Numbered from the stretch's first letter, positions 10,608 through 20,251 are shown. The stretch is DNA of 64,000 nucleotides from Collinsella bouchesdurhonensis (GCF_900155365.1 NZ_LT699739.1:304333-368332), one strand, 5' to 3'. A program made the numbers and translations. The notes: generated by a model from the letters alone, not told the origin.

Positions 10608-10636
10608 ATAGTAACAGGTGCGTATGCACCCGTCAA
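10608..10636 (-). promoter_or_regulatory. Promoter of rplU-rpmA
   Basis: TTGACG (10631-10636) and TACTAT (10608-10613) are separated by exactly 17 bases, the best vegetative-type promoter in the window. The transcription start would be near 10601, giving a leader of about 34 nt. The spacer contains a perfect inverted repeat, GGTGC-ATAC-GCACC. Confidence 0.75.
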
Positions 10637-10665
10637 CGAATTGAGAGAAAGAATTCCCTGCTAAT

Positions 10666-11484
10666 TCACAAGGACGGCACATGCGTTGCCGCGACGGGTC
10701 TGGACGGCACATCGAACACCTCGAGTACGGGTCTCAGTGTAGCGTTTTCGTCCTCAATATGCTGAGAAATCCGACAAACATCATATCGTTCGATAGAAAT
10801 AAGGTCTTGAATACCCGTCGAGACAATCGGCTCGGACGCAAATGGTCCCCCAACAAGACGTCGATCGAGCGCGGCGAGAAGAATCTCGGGGCGAAGCGCC
10901 CCCTCATTGGAAACACGCGTGTCCAACGTGAGAACCATCGTTTTGGCATCTTCGCGGGCGACGTCAAACGAAGCGATGGTGCCCGCAAGATCAAGCTTCT
11001 TGAACTTGCGTCCGCGCTGATACTCGATCGGACCCTCCGAGAGCAACGTATCGATAATACCGGCAATGGCTTCGCCACGCGATTCGTAGGCGGCGGCCAT
11101 ATGGAGCATAACGCGATATTCGCAACGCGTAATCTGCGCCGTGAGCGCCGGTGCCTTGACATCGATATATGCAGCGAGGTCGGGAGCCAAATCGGCCGGA
11201 GAGGCCGCGTGAAGGCGCTCAAACGCCTCTGGGACAGGAATTAAGTCGGTCAAGAACAGGTCGTACCATTCACAGGTCGAACTCGTGCCCACGGGGAGTG
11301 CCGAGGAAAACCCGACACGCATATGGGGCGAGAAGCCCTGGGTCACCGCATAGGGCAACCCCGCCCTGCGCACAATACGCTCGATAGTATGAATGACCTC
11401 CAGGTGGCCCAGATAGGCCAGGCGCCCCGTCTTGCGATAGCGCACGCGCAAGCGGAACAGAGATTGTGCATTAGGGTCGCTCAT
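10666..11484 (-). CDS. TIGR03936-family radical-SAM-linked protein (DUF2344)
   Basis: The 272-residue protein belongs to the family found next to, or fused with, the TIGR03960 radical SAM enzyme; its reaction is not established. The N-terminus shows the family pattern FRLRVRYRKTGRLAYLGHLE then RRAGLPYAVTQGFSPHMRV and FSSALPVGTSS. No signal peptide, membrane segment or metal cluster motif is visible. It overlaps the upstream radical SAM gene by four bases (ATGA), so the two are made together. The pair sits between the rod-shape genes and rplU, its common location in Gram-positive bacteria. Confidence 0.88.
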   Translation of the reverse strand: MSDPNAQSLFRLRVRYRKTGRLAYLGHLEVIHTIERIVRRAGLPYAVTQGFSPHMRVGFSSALPVGTSSTCEWYDLFLTDLIPVPEAFERLHAASPADLAPDLAAYIDVKAPALTAQITRCEYRVMLHMAAAYESRGEAIAGIIDTLLSEGPIEYQRGRKFKKLDLAGTIASFDVAREDAKTMVLTLDTRVSNEGALRPEILLAALDRRLVGGPFASEPIVSTGIQDLISIERYDVCRISQHIEDENATLRPVLEVFDVPSRPVAATHVPSL

Positions 11485-13358
11485 CCGCGCTCACCCACCA
11501 AAACGTTCGAGGCATGAATCGTAGGACAGATTCCACAACCGGTGCACGAGGTACGCGTACAGTCGGGTGTGGTCTCACCCTCAAGGGACTTTCGGTATTC
11601 GCGTTCAAGAAAACCGCGTTTGACACCGGGGCTCACATGCTCCCAAGGAAGGCGCATGTCAAGATCGAACGGCGTCGAAGCCACGGCGCGAAGATCGATG
11701 CCAAGCTCGGCAGCCGCATCCTCCCAACGCGAAAGATCAAACTGCTCAGTCCAAGCGTCAAAGCGCGCACCGCGCTTCCAGGCACCGACGATAAGAGGCG
11801 TGATATCCCTGCCACCACGAGAAAGAACCGCCTCGAGAAGCGAAGTGTCCGCATCGTGATAGTGCACACGAACAGCACGGTTTCTAACACTGGCAAGCAG
11901 CAGCTGCTGGCGACGTTTGACCTCTTCGTCAGGCGTCTGAGCACACCACTGGAACGGAGTTTGCGCTTTGGGGATAAAAACGGAACATGAAATGGAAACG
12001 GATACATTTCCACGCTGGGCCTTAGGAACAACCTCGCGAGCGAGCTCATAGGTCTTATCGGCGAGATTCGCTATGGCGACGATATCCTCGTCACGCTCAC
12101 CAGGCAAACCCATCATGAAATAGAGCTTGACGCGACGCCAGCCGGCTTCAAAGGCGGCGCGAGTTGCGCGCTCAAGATCGTTCTCGGTCACGTTTTTATT
12201 GATAACATCGCGCAAGCGCTGACTACCCGCCTCGGGAGCAAAGGTGAGACCGCCCTTCTTCTCCCCCGCCACCTGCAGCGCCATGTCGACACCAAAGGAA
12301 TCAAGACGCTGGGAAGGAATGGACACACGAATACCGGTATCGGCAAGACGACGATTGAGACGCGCCAGAATCTGCGAGCAGCAAGAATGATCGGTCGTTG
12401 AAAGCGAGGTGAGAGAGACCTCATCGTAGCCGGTGTCCTTAAGGCCCCCCATGACAGCAGAGACAACCTGGTCGGGAGTGCGCTCGCGCACAGGTCGATA
12501 TGTGATGCCTGCCTGACAAAAACGACATCCACGGGCACAACCGCGCAGCACCTCAACGGAAAGACGGTCATGAACGAGCTGCGCATAGGGCATCACGGTT
12601 TGCGGGACCGGGTTTGTCGAGGAGAAATCGGCAATGACGCGCTTGTACACAACGGAGGGAACATCCTCCCCCTGCTTGGGCACCACGTATCCATGCTCTG
12701 TACAGGGACCATCATGGCATTCCTCGTAGAGTGCCGGTACGTAGGTGCCGGGCACAAGCGCAAGCGCACGAAGAATTTCGATACGAGAGGCGCCAGCATC
12801 TCTTAGGCGCTGATGTGTACGGCAAACTTCAACTAAGGATTCCTCGCCCTCGCCAATCAAGATGGCATCGAAAAAAGCCGCGACCGGCTCGGGATTGTAA
12901 ACGGAAGGGCCGCCCGCAATGATAAGCGGATCGTCTTCATCACGATCTTTGGCAAAAAGCGGAATGCCCGCAAGATCGAGCGCTTCAGGATAATTTGTAC
13001 AGGCCATTTCATGCGGAATATGAAAGCCCACGACATCAAACGAAGCGAGCGGTGCCGCCCCCTCAAGGGAAAGAAGGGGCACATTGGCTTCACGCATGGC
13101 ATCGGCCATATCGATCCAGGGCAGATAGGCGCGCTCGCAGGAAATGCCCTCCTGATGGTTCAAGATGTTATACAGGATGGTAAGACCTTGGTTGGGCAAA
13201 CCGACCTCGTAAACATCGGGATAGATCAAGCAGGCACGGTAATCGGCCTCTGCAGAACTAAGCGTGCCCCATTCATGATCGATATAGCGGCTCGGTTTTT
13301 CAACGCGAGCAAGCAGCGGTTCCAAGTCACTGAATCTGTCTTCGTATGGAATTCTCAC
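11481..13358 (-). CDS. TIGR03960-family B12-binding radical SAM protein
   Basis: A 625-residue radical SAM enzyme of unknown substrate. The N-terminal third resembles a B12-binding-like domain, and the 4Fe-4S site is in LRGCARGCRFCQAGITYRP (CxxxCxxC). Further radical-SAM features include EVSLTSLSTTDHSC and FAPEAGSQRLRDVINK. The C-terminus carries four more close cysteines (CTRTSCTGCGIC), suggesting an additional cluster or metal site. It starts with GTG at 13358 with GAGGAT upstream and overlaps the TIGR03936 gene by four bases. Confidence 0.9.
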   Translation of the reverse strand: MRIPYEDRFSDLEPLLARVEKPSRYIDHEWGTLSSAEADYRACLIYPDVYEVGLPNQGLTILYNILNHQEGISCERAYLPWIDMADAMREANVPLLSLEGAAPLASFDVVGFHIPHEMACTNYPEALDLAGIPLFAKDRDEDDPLIIAGGPSVYNPEPVAAFFDAILIGEGEESLVEVCRTHQRLRDAGASRIEILRALALVPGTYVPALYEECHDGPCTEHGYVVPKQGEDVPSVVYKRVIADFSSTNPVPQTVMPYAQLVHDRLSVEVLRGCARGCRFCQAGITYRPVRERTPDQVVSAVMGGLKDTGYDEVSLTSLSTTDHSCCSQILARLNRRLADTGIRVSIPSQRLDSFGVDMALQVAGEKKGGLTFAPEAGSQRLRDVINKNVTENDLERATRAAFEAGWRRVKLYFMMGLPGERDEDIVAIANLADKTYELAREVVPKAQRGNVSVSISCSVFIPKAQTPFQWCAQTPDEEVKRRQQLLLASVRNRAVRVHYHDADTSLLEAVLSRGGRDITPLIVGAWKRGARFDAWTEQFDLSRWEDAAAELGIDLRAVASTPFDLDMRLPWEHVSPGVKRGFLEREYRKSLEGETTPDCTRTSCTGCGICPTIHASNVLVGERG

Positions 13359-13369
13359 GATACAATCCT

Positions 13370-14278
13370 CTAGGCGGTCATGTCGACCGCGTCTTGCTGA
13401 ACATCCTTGGTCGATAGATTGCGTTTAACAAAAGAAACGAACGAAGACACAGCGTCATTCGCACGCGAATAATCGATATCGCTTTCGTACAGGGAGCAAA
13501 GCGCCCGACCCATAGCATAGGTGCCGCCAGCGGCCATAACGGCCTTGACAGCGAAGGCATAATGTCCGGCGCTACGACAGAGTTGGCGAGTAATCGCACG
13601 CACCCCCAAGCCGGATGCGAGAATGCCCGCCGCATCGTAGACACGATCAAAGGAAAGCGGCTTACCAAAGATCGAAGCAAGCTGGATCATCATGCCGATT
13701 TGGGCCGCCACCATAACGGGATAATCAGCCCCCGGAACAAAGACGAGGGCACCCGTCGCCATATTGGTGAGCATACTCGAGGTGACAACACGATTTGCGG
13801 CGGCAATGCGCATGAAGGGGAAGTTTGCCGCAAACGCCGTCTGCTTTTCCGTGTGATCGAGAATCCAGCGGGCGAGGGTTTCGAGAAGCGTGGTCTCATC
13901 CGTCGCCGAAACAAGACCGAGCATCTTTGTATCCTGTTCGATAAACGGCACCTCAACGCTCGATTCGCAGAGAACAGCCACAGGAGCACCGGCGATAACA
14001 ATGCGCTGCACGGCGTCTTGCAACGCATCGGACCCACACGTCAGAACAAGCACGATGTCGGTATCGCGTTTCAGCGCAGCATCAAAATCGGCAATACGCG
14101 ATACGCGAACGATAGCAGAGGTGGTTTGCGGGACAAACGCATCGCGCACCGTCTGGATAAGAAAAGGCGTCGCCGTATCGTCAACGATAACCGCAACACG
14201 TACGGGATCGTCAGATTGTTTAACCGTTGTAGCACCGAGCTTTGCCATATCGGCGATTTTATTCAAGGGAACACGCAT
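13370..14278 (-). CDS. DUF697-domain protein in the rod-shape operon
   Basis: Function unknown. Residues about 150-270 match the DUF697 pattern: FMRIAAANRVVTSSMLTN, then FVPGADYPVMVAAQIGMM, GLGVRAITRQL and GGTYAMGRAL, with two or three hydrophobic helices that may associate with the membrane. Other DUF697 proteins follow a GTPase domain; here the first 140 residues look like an alternating beta/alpha fold (VRVAVIVDDTATPFL, DIVLVLTCGSDA) but contain no P-loop. The start has a good GGAG site. It is 12 bases downstream of rodA, so a link to cell elongation or the membrane is plausible but unproved. Confidence 0.7.
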   Translation of the reverse strand: MRVPLNKIADMAKLGATTVKQSDDPVRVAVIVDDTATPFLIQTVRDAFVPQTTSAIVRVSRIADFDAALKRDTDIVLVLTCGSDALQDAVQRIVIAGAPVAVLCESSVEVPFIEQDTKMLGLVSATDETTLLETLARWILDHTEKQTAFAANFPFMRIAAANRVVTSSMLTNMATGALVFVPGADYPVMVAAQIGMMIQLASIFGKPLSFDRVYDAAGILASGLGVRAITRQLCRSAGHYAFAVKAVMAAGGTYAMGRALCSLYESDIDYSRANDAVSSFVSFVKRNLSTKDVQQDAVDMTA

Positions 14279-14290
14279 AAGCGCTCCTTT

Positions 14291-15490
14291 CTACCGGGCC
14301 TGCGTGCGATGTCTCCATATGGATTGTACGATACCGACGTTAGCAAGCTGCATCAGCATCGAACTCGAACCAAAGCTAATAAAAGGCAAAGGAATGCCGG
14401 TGATTGGCATAAGCCCAATGCACATGCCCACATTTTCAAGAACTTGAAACGTCCAAATGCCCACAATGCCAACGGCAACAAGGCGCAAGAATAAAGAGTC
14501 GCTCTTGTAGGCAACACGGATCGTCGAAAAAATCAAAAGGGCAAACAGAGAGAGCAGCAACAGGTCTCCAACAAATCCGAACTCTTCGGACGTAAGGGCA
14601 AAAATAAAGTCGGTGTGTGCTTCCGGAAGAAAACCCGAAGCAGACTGCGTCGCATTTCCGATACCCTTGCCAAAAAAGCCACCGGAGCCAACGGCGATAA
14701 GCGATTGCATCAGGTTGTAACCCGCACCCGTGGTATCAGCCGTAGGATCGAGAAAGACCAGCAAACGATTCATCTGATAGGCCTTAAGCAAGACATCGCG
14801 CCCCACAATGCTATCAACCAGCGAATCCGCAGCAAGCAGCAAGGCAACGAGGCCAATAAGGATGGCGATGGTCGAAAGCACCCACTCCCTACGCGGGCCG
14901 CTCATCATAATGATGATGGCACCAGAGAAAAAGACAACGAGGCCACTTCCAAGGTCGCCAGCGATAAGCACGCAGCAAAACGGAATGGCAAGCATGCCGC
15001 AGAGCTTCACATAATTACGAACGGAATCAATGCGACCGTTATACTGCGCTCCAAGCGCGGCCACGATAAAGACCGTGATGATTTTGACAAGCTCTACCGG
15101 CTGAAATGTCAAATGGATTAAAGGGATCTGAATCCATCCCGTCATGCCCTTCGCGCTGTAAGAAAGGCCAGGAACATAGGGCAAGAAAATGACGATGATA
15201 TCTATGACCATAAGGACGGTCGTGATATTGGAGAGGCCGCGAAAATCGGTCTTCCAGCAGAAAAGGGCAAGGATGGTACCCAAGCCAATACCAATCAGGT
15301 GCCGCGAAAAAGATGCGGCAGAAATGGTAAGAGAAGCAGTCCAGATAATAAGACAGCCAAATGCAACAAGGCCCGCGGCACCAAAGAGGACAGGAAGACT
15401 GATCTGACGACGCAGTGAACCGCGCGCCTGGCCTATTCGTTTATTGACATGCTTCAATGCATCTTTTGTCGAAACTGCGCGTTGAGCCAT
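14291..15490 (-). CDS. rodA: Peptidoglycan glycosyltransferase RodA
   Basis: SEDS-family polymerase that builds glycan strands of the lateral wall together with PBP2. The 399-residue protein is almost entirely membrane-spanning (about 10 segments) and contains SEDS landmarks: HLTFQPVELVKI near residue 125, the DLGSGLVVFFSGA box, and the C-terminal GIPLPFISFGSSSMLMQLANVGI. It starts at ATG with GGGGAG upstream and is preceded by the PBP2 gene at 17 bases, the standard pairing. Confidence 0.95.
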   Translation of the reverse strand: MAQRAVSTKDALKHVNKRIGQARGSLRRQISLPVLFGAAGLVAFGCLIIWTASLTISAASFSRHLIGIGLGTILALFCWKTDFRGLSNITTVLMVIDIIVIFLPYVPGLSYSAKGMTGWIQIPLIHLTFQPVELVKIITVFIVAALGAQYNGRIDSVRNYVKLCGMLAIPFCCVLIAGDLGSGLVVFFSGAIIIMMSGPRREWVLSTIAILIGLVALLLAADSLVDSIVGRDVLLKAYQMNRLLVFLDPTADTTGAGYNLMQSLIAVGSGGFFGKGIGNATQSASGFLPEAHTDFIFALTSEEFGFVGDLLLLSLFALLIFSTIRVAYKSDSLFLRLVAVGIVGIWTFQVLENVGMCIGLMPITGIPLPFISFGSSSMLMQLANVGIVQSIWRHRTQAR

Positions 15491-15507
15491 GGGTCTCCCC
15501 TCCTTCC

Positions 15508-17553
15508 TTATCGTGCGCCATCGCCTGCAGTAGTGCCTGCGGTATCGGGCTCGCCGTATATCACACCAAGGACATCGCGCACAGCATACAGTGAAGCTGT
15601 GGCACCGAAGCCGCCCTCCTCGACAAGCGAGGCAACGACATATTTAGGGTCATCATAGGGCGCATAGACAATAAACCAGGAATAATCATCCTCGTTCGTT
15701 TTCTGACCAGTACCGGATTTACCCGCCACAGTCGTGCTCAAGCTCGTGAAATGCGAGGCTTGATCAGAAGACTCCTCGTAGATAACGCCCTTCAGTCCAT
15801 CTCTCACAAGATTAAGATGGGACTCTTTTGCGAAATCTCCCTTTAGGCGCTCTTTTGGTTTATACGTCACAGTATCCCCTTCGCCGTCGCGAGAGACAGC
15901 AGACAGGAATACATGCGGCACATACTCCTTGCCCCCGTTTGCAATGCCAGCGTATACGCAAGCCATCTGCAAGGGAGTAACCAAGATGTCACCCTGGCCG
16001 ATAGCGATATTGGTCATATCGCCACCGTTCCAAGCACGGTCAGACTCGCTCCAGCTAGAGAAATACTCCGACTTCCACTCGGCATCGGGAACGCGGCCCG
16101 CGGCTTCTCCCCCCAGATCCACACCCGTCGAAGAGCCAAGTCCCCAGCTGCGATACATTTCCTGCAATCCCTCGGGATTATCTTTATCGTAGAAAAAGCC
16201 CTTTCCGATGTCGTAAAACACGGGGTCGCAAGAATGGACGATACCGTTACGAAGATTCATCGTGCCGTGACCGGAATGGAGCCAGCACCACTTGCCATCC
16301 GATTCGCCGAAACCAGTCCACCAGCCACTGCACACCGTTGTCTGTGTCTCGGTGAAAATGCCATGTTTGAGAGCAGCCAGCGCAGAAAGAGGCTTGATGG
16401 TCGACGCCGACATGTACTGACCGGAGATAGCACGATTGATCATAGGCAACCCGTTATCTTCGCTGTTCAGCTGGTTCCACACATCGTTTGAGACACCACC
16501 GATAAAGACCGAAGGATCGAGCTCAGGCGCGCTTGCCATTCCCAAGATCTCGCCATTGGTGCAATCGAGGCATACGCAGGCGCCACGATTCGTGTTATGC
16601 CCGTTTTGCTTCGCAATCTCAATTGCATGAGCAAGACCGTTCTCACAAGCCTGCTGAATCGAAAGATCAATGGTCAATTTAACGTCGCTGCCAGGTTCTG
16701 CCGGCACGGCACCGGAGCGACCGGTCACTGCACCTGCAGCATTCACCTGAACAGTCTGCTCGCCGCGAATGCCCTGAAGCAAGCGCTCGTACTGCAGCTC
16801 GACGCCGGTCTGACCAACGATATCACCCGATTTATAGGCAATCGTTCCAGCACTTTTGTTCTCATCATCATTTTGTTTTTCGAGCTGCTCGCTCGTAATG
16901 GTACCCGTATATCCAAGCAGATGACCGGCAAGCGATCCATACGGGTAGTAACGCTCGGTGCGCTCGACGACCTCGACATTATTGAAAAACGAGGCATGTT
17001 CTTGAATATATGCAACCGTGGATCGACGAACATCCGAGGCAACGGTATGCAGGCTCTGAGCGCTCTCGTTATAGTTTTGGATATTGCGCTTGACGGCGAT
17101 ATAGGGCATACCGAGCACATTTGCAAGATGCCGAACGGTGACGGTATCTTCGGCAAGCGAGCGATACGCGGCAACGGTCAAGCACGGACGATTGGTGACA
17201 AGAGGCGTACCGTTTCGGTCGAGAATGCGACCGCGCGGAGCGGGCGTCGTTACCGTACGGGTCTGATTTTGATTTGAAAGCCCCTCATAATAATCCGAGG
17301 AGACCATCTGCATGCTCCAAAGCTTTGCGAAGATCGCAGCAAAGACAGCACCGACGCCAGCGGCAAGCATGGTGAATCGACCCTTGAAGGCAACCTGGGA
17401 AGTATTGCCCTCCCCTTCCGAGGCACGCGGACGCGTACCGTGAGCGGTGTCGTACGTAAATCGGTTTGGATTGCGACGCATCATCACAAGCGAAACCAAA
17501 ATGGCAATCACCAGGATGGCACCGGTGATGATGACAAAAATTTTAGCATCCAC
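15508..17553 (-). CDS. mrdA: Penicillin-binding protein 2 (peptidoglycan transpeptidase)
   Basis: Class B transpeptidase that cross-links peptidoglycan with RodA in the elongasome. The 681-residue protein has a short N-terminal anchor (residues 3-25), a second hydrophobic stretch near 60-80, a dimerisation domain beginning with RGRILDRNGTPLVTN and the transpeptidase domain. The active serine lies in SASTIKP (SxxK), the second motif reads Ser-Cys-Asp in VHSCDPVFYD rather than the usual SxN, and the third is KSGT in VAGKSGTGQ. The start is GTG at 17553 with GGGG 8 bases upstream. The gene lies between mreD and rodA. Confidence 0.93.
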   Translation of the reverse strand: MDAKIFVIITGAILVIAILVSLVMMRRNPNRFTYDTAHGTRPRASEGEGNTSQVAFKGRFTMLAAGVGAVFAAIFAKLWSMQMVSSDYYEGLSNQNQTRTVTTPAPRGRILDRNGTPLVTNRPCLTVAAYRSLAEDTVTVRHLANVLGMPYIAVKRNIQNYNESAQSLHTVASDVRRSTVAYIQEHASFFNNVEVVERTERYYPYGSLAGHLLGYTGTITSEQLEKQNDDENKSAGTIAYKSGDIVGQTGVELQYERLLQGIRGEQTVQVNAAGAVTGRSGAVPAEPGSDVKLTIDLSIQQACENGLAHAIEIAKQNGHNTNRGACVCLDCTNGEILGMASAPELDPSVFIGGVSNDVWNQLNSEDNGLPMINRAISGQYMSASTIKPLSALAALKHGIFTETQTTVCSGWWTGFGESDGKWCWLHSGHGTMNLRNGIVHSCDPVFYDIGKGFFYDKDNPEGLQEMYRSWGLGSSTGVDLGGEAAGRVPDAEWKSEYFSSWSESDRAWNGGDMTNIAIGQGDILVTPLQMACVYAGIANGGKEYVPHVFLSAVSRDGEGDTVTYKPKERLKGDFAKESHLNLVRDGLKGVIYEESSDQASHFTSLSTTVAGKSGTGQKTNEDDYSWFIVYAPYDDPKYVVASLVEEGGFGATASLYAVRDVLGVIYGEPDTAGTTAGDGAR

Positions 17554-17564
17554 GATATGAGCCC

Positions 17565-18110
17565 CTAGCGAAGGCCCTTATAGCGCGTTCCGCGGGAACG
17601 GGCAGAAAAGCCGCCTTGGGAAAGTGCACTCCCGGCAAGGACAAAAAAGGGAACCGCAACAAGGAGCGAGAGGAGAGTGCTCGAAAGGCCGTGGCCGATA
17701 ATTGCCCAGAACAAATCGGTCTGCACATGCATGAAGAAGAGGAGCAGGCCGTAAAGAACGTTAACGGCAAACATCACGATTGCAGTACAGCGAAGCGCAT
17801 TGGGATTAAGGCCAATCTGAACACCACGGAACATACCGCTCGAGATAAAGCATGTCACCGTCAGAATAAGAGACATAAGGCCAACAGGAACCGATGCCGT
17901 CAAATCATATGCGATGCCGCAGAAAAAGCCAGCAATCGTTGCACGATGTGTATCGCCGCTTAAGATAAAAATGCATGCAAGGATAAGCATGAAATTGATT
18001 CTGCCGCCCATTACCTCAATCTGAGGGGCAAAACCGATCTGGAGGGCGACGGCGGCAATACAAAAGGCAACAGTAGCCGAACGAGTTTTGCCCGTGTCTT
18101 TGAGTTGCAT
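17565..18110 (-). CDS. mreD: Rod shape-determining protein MreD
   Basis: Small integral membrane partner of MreC and RodA. The 181 residues include about five or six hydrophobic segments and the family feature RINFMLILACIFILSGD followed by GFFCGIAYDLTA, where the conserved acidic residue of MreD lies. The ATG at 18110 has AGGGG eight bases upstream; a GTG two codons earlier is possible. Identification relies on position and membrane pattern because MreD is poorly conserved. Confidence 0.88.
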   Translation of the reverse strand: MQLKDTGKTRSATVAFCIAAVALQIGFAPQIEVMGGRINFMLILACIFILSGDTHRATIAGFFCGIAYDLTASVPVGLMSLILTVTCFISSGMFRGVQIGLNPNALRCTAIVMFAVNVLYGLLLFFMHVQTDLFWAIIGHGLSSTLLSLLVAVPFFVLAGSALSQGGFSARSRGTRYKGLR

Positions 18111-18125
18111 GTACACATCCCCTCT

Positions 18126-19091
18126 CTATTCCGAATCGTCAGACGAGTCTTCAGAAGAATCTTCGTCTTTTGTGCTGGCAGACGTAACCGCACCGCTCTT
18201 GTTTGCACTGGCAACGTCTTGATCGGATGCTATCTGGTCATCGGTGAGAGAAGTAATCACAAGGACTTCCTCGTTATTCTCCGCAGTAGATTGAGCCCTC
18301 ACCACAATGGTGTAATAGACATCATTGTCAGACTTCTCGACAGAAGAAACGGTACCGAGAGGCAAACCCTTGGGATACACGCCACCGATACCCGAGGTGA
18401 TAACGATGTCGCCCACCTTCACATCCGATTCGGTTGAAACGTACGAAAGGCGCAAGGAACCATCGGGCTGACCTTGCAACATACCCTGTGCACGTGTGCT
18501 TTGAATCATCGCCGAAACACCAGAGCCCTCGTCGGTGATGAGCTGAACGGTAGAAGTTGTAGCCGAAACCTCCACGATCTGTCCGATGACGCCACTGGAG
18601 TTGCACACGGCCATTCCGCACGAAAAACCGGCCGCCGTACCCTTGTCGATGGTGACAGCACGCGACCAGGCATCGGAAGAATTACCGATAATGCGGGCAG
18701 CGGTGGAGGTCAGACTGTACGTGGACTGAAGATTAAGCAAGGACTCCAGGCGCTCGGATGTCTTCTTGGACTCAGAAAGCTCGGCAACCTGAGCAGTCAG
18801 CTCGGCATTCTGTTCTCTAAGCTCTGAGAGGGTCTCCTGCGAGGCGGTGAGGTTGCCCATGACATTGCCTGCAGCATTAAAGGGCGTAGCGACAAGGGAA
18901 CCGAGGACCCGAACAGGAGTGGTCACCACGGAGACGGCACCACGAACCGAGTGAATAGGTCCGCTTTCGCCCTCACGAATATAAAACGTAAGGAGCAAAA
19001 TCGAAACCAGGCACAAAACAATCAACGGGCGAACCCCCGTTGATTGTCGCTGCGTATTCAGATGTGACGAAAACCCTTTAGACTTCGGCAA
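18126..19091 (-). CDS. mreC: Rod shape-determining protein MreC
   Basis: Bitopic scaffold that links MreB, PBP2 and RodA in the cell envelope. The 321-residue protein has an N-terminal transmembrane helix (about residues 22-42), a coiled coil (about 75-115, rich in Glu, Leu and Gln) and the paired beta-barrel MreC domain with ARIIGNSSDAW near 135 and the VITSGIGGVYPKGLPLGTV box near 235. A Ser/Asp/Glu-rich tail of roughly 35 residues ends the protein. The start is TTG at 19091, supported by AAGGG 6 bases upstream. Confidence 0.93.
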   Translation of the reverse strand: MPKSKGFSSHLNTQRQSTGVRPLIVLCLVSILLLTFYIREGESGPIHSVRGAVSVVTTPVRVLGSLVATPFNAAGNVMGNLTASQETLSELREQNAELTAQVAELSESKKTSERLESLLNLQSTYSLTSTAARIIGNSSDAWSRAVTIDKGTAAGFSCGMAVCNSSGVIGQIVEVSATTSTVQLITDEGSGVSAMIQSTRAQGMLQGQPDGSLRLSYVSTESDVKVGDIVITSGIGGVYPKGLPLGTVSSVEKSDNDVYYTIVVRAQSTAENNEEVLVITSLTDDQIASDQDVASANKSGAVTSASTKDEDSSEDSSDDSE

Positions 19092-19112
19092 AGATTACCC
19101 TTCTAAATCGAG

Positions 19113-20156
19113 CTAAGCGTTGCTCTGAACAAATCCACCGTCAAAGGCGTTAGCCTCGAGCACGCGCGCGCAACCATTGACAACGTTGTCAAGCGCAGTG
19201 GGGCTCACGTTAACGGCGACGCCGGTCTCATCGCGAAGACGAACATCCAGACCGCGTAGCAGTGCGCCGCCGCCGGTAAGAAGAATGCCGTAATACATAA
19301 GATCGGAAGCCAAATCGGGTGGCGTTGTGTCCAAAGCATCCTTGACGGCCTTCGTCATCTCATCAAGAGGCTTGTTGAGCGCACGTCGAATCTCTTCGCT
19401 CTCGATTCGGACGGTCTTGGGAAGACCACTGATCACGTCGCGACCATTGACCTCGACATCGAGCTCATCGCGCAGCGGAACAGCAGAACCGACCTTAATC
19501 TTGATATCCTCAGCCGTACGCTCGCCAATGGCGAGGTTATAGGCATCGCGGACATGCGTGAGAATGGCCTGGTCAAACTCATCGCCAGCAATGCGGATAG
19601 ATTGAGAGACAACAATACCGCCCATGGCAATAACGGCAACTTCGGTTGTGCCGCCGCCGATATCGATAACCATAGAACCCGTTGGCTCTTCAACGGGAAG
19701 ATCAGCACCGATGGCCGCCGCCATCGGCTCCTCGATAAGATAGGCCTGACGTGCGCCGGCAGAAATTGTCGCCTCGAAGACGGCGCGCTTCTCAACGCTC
19801 GTCACGCCAGAGGGCACGCAAACGACAACGCGAGGACGGGGCGTCCACGGGTAGCGTTTATCGCTTGCCTTGTCGATAAAGTACCGAAGCATGGCCTCGG
19901 TAACATCGAAATCGGCGATAACGCCATCTTTGAGAGGACGGACGGCAACGATATTGCCCGGCGTCCTGCCAAGCATGCGCTTAGCTTCGATACCGACAGC
20001 CAAAATGCGCTCATCGTTCTTGTCGATGGCGACAACGGACGGCTCGCGGATTACGATGCCCTTGCCGCGAACGGAAACAAGCGTGTTAGCGGTGCCCAGG
20101 TCGATAGCAAGGTCTCCCCCGTACTGACCAAAGAACATATCCATGAAAGAAAACAA
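19113..20156 (-). CDS. mreB: Rod shape-determining protein MreB (bacterial actin)
   Basis: Forms membrane-bound filaments that steer lateral wall synthesis. The 347-residue product has the actin-fold nucleotide motifs: phosphate 1 DLAIDLGTANTLV, phosphate 2 VIDIGGGTTEVAVI and the adenosine motif LLTGGGALLRGLD. The start is TTG at 20156, where GGAG lies five bases upstream; the next in-frame ATG is four codons on and too far from that site. A short amphipathic N-terminus (MFSFMDMFFG) may serve as a membrane anchor. First gene of the mreBCD-PBP2-rodA operon. Confidence 0.97.
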   Translation of the reverse strand: MFSFMDMFFGQYGGDLAIDLGTANTLVSVRGKGIVIREPSVVAIDKNDERILAVGIEAKRMLGRTPGNIVAVRPLKDGVIADFDVTEAMLRYFIDKASDKRYPWTPRPRVVVCVPSGVTSVEKRAVFEATISAGARQAYLIEEPMAAAIGADLPVEEPTGSMVIDIGGGTTEVAVIAMGGIVVSQSIRIAGDEFDQAILTHVRDAYNLAIGERTAEDIKIKVGSAVPLRDELDVEVNGRDVISGLPKTVRIESEEIRRALNKPLDEMTKAVKDALDTTPPDLASDLMYYGILLTGGGALLRGLDVRLRDETGVAVNVSPTALDNVVNGCARVLEANAFDGGFVQSNA

Positions 20157-20216
20157 GTCGACTCCTACGATAATCGTCGTGAAGACGAAGCATACTCGTG
20201 AGAAAGTTTACGTCAC

Positions 20217-20251
20217 CCTAAAGCGAGCGGAGGTGCCAAAGGCGCCTCCGC
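20217..20251 (-). terminator. Hairpin between the TPR gene and mreB
   Basis: GCGGAGGCGCC and GGCACCTCCGC form an 11-pair stem (one G-U) around a three-base loop at 20227-20251. The following bases on the minus strand (CGCTTTAGG) are only modestly T-rich, so termination may be partial. Confidence 0.6.

Noticed and set aside
13562-14494. Open frame of 310 codons on plus over the DUF697 gene
   Set aside because: Overlaps two minus-strand genes that have Shine-Dalgarno sites and conserved domains.
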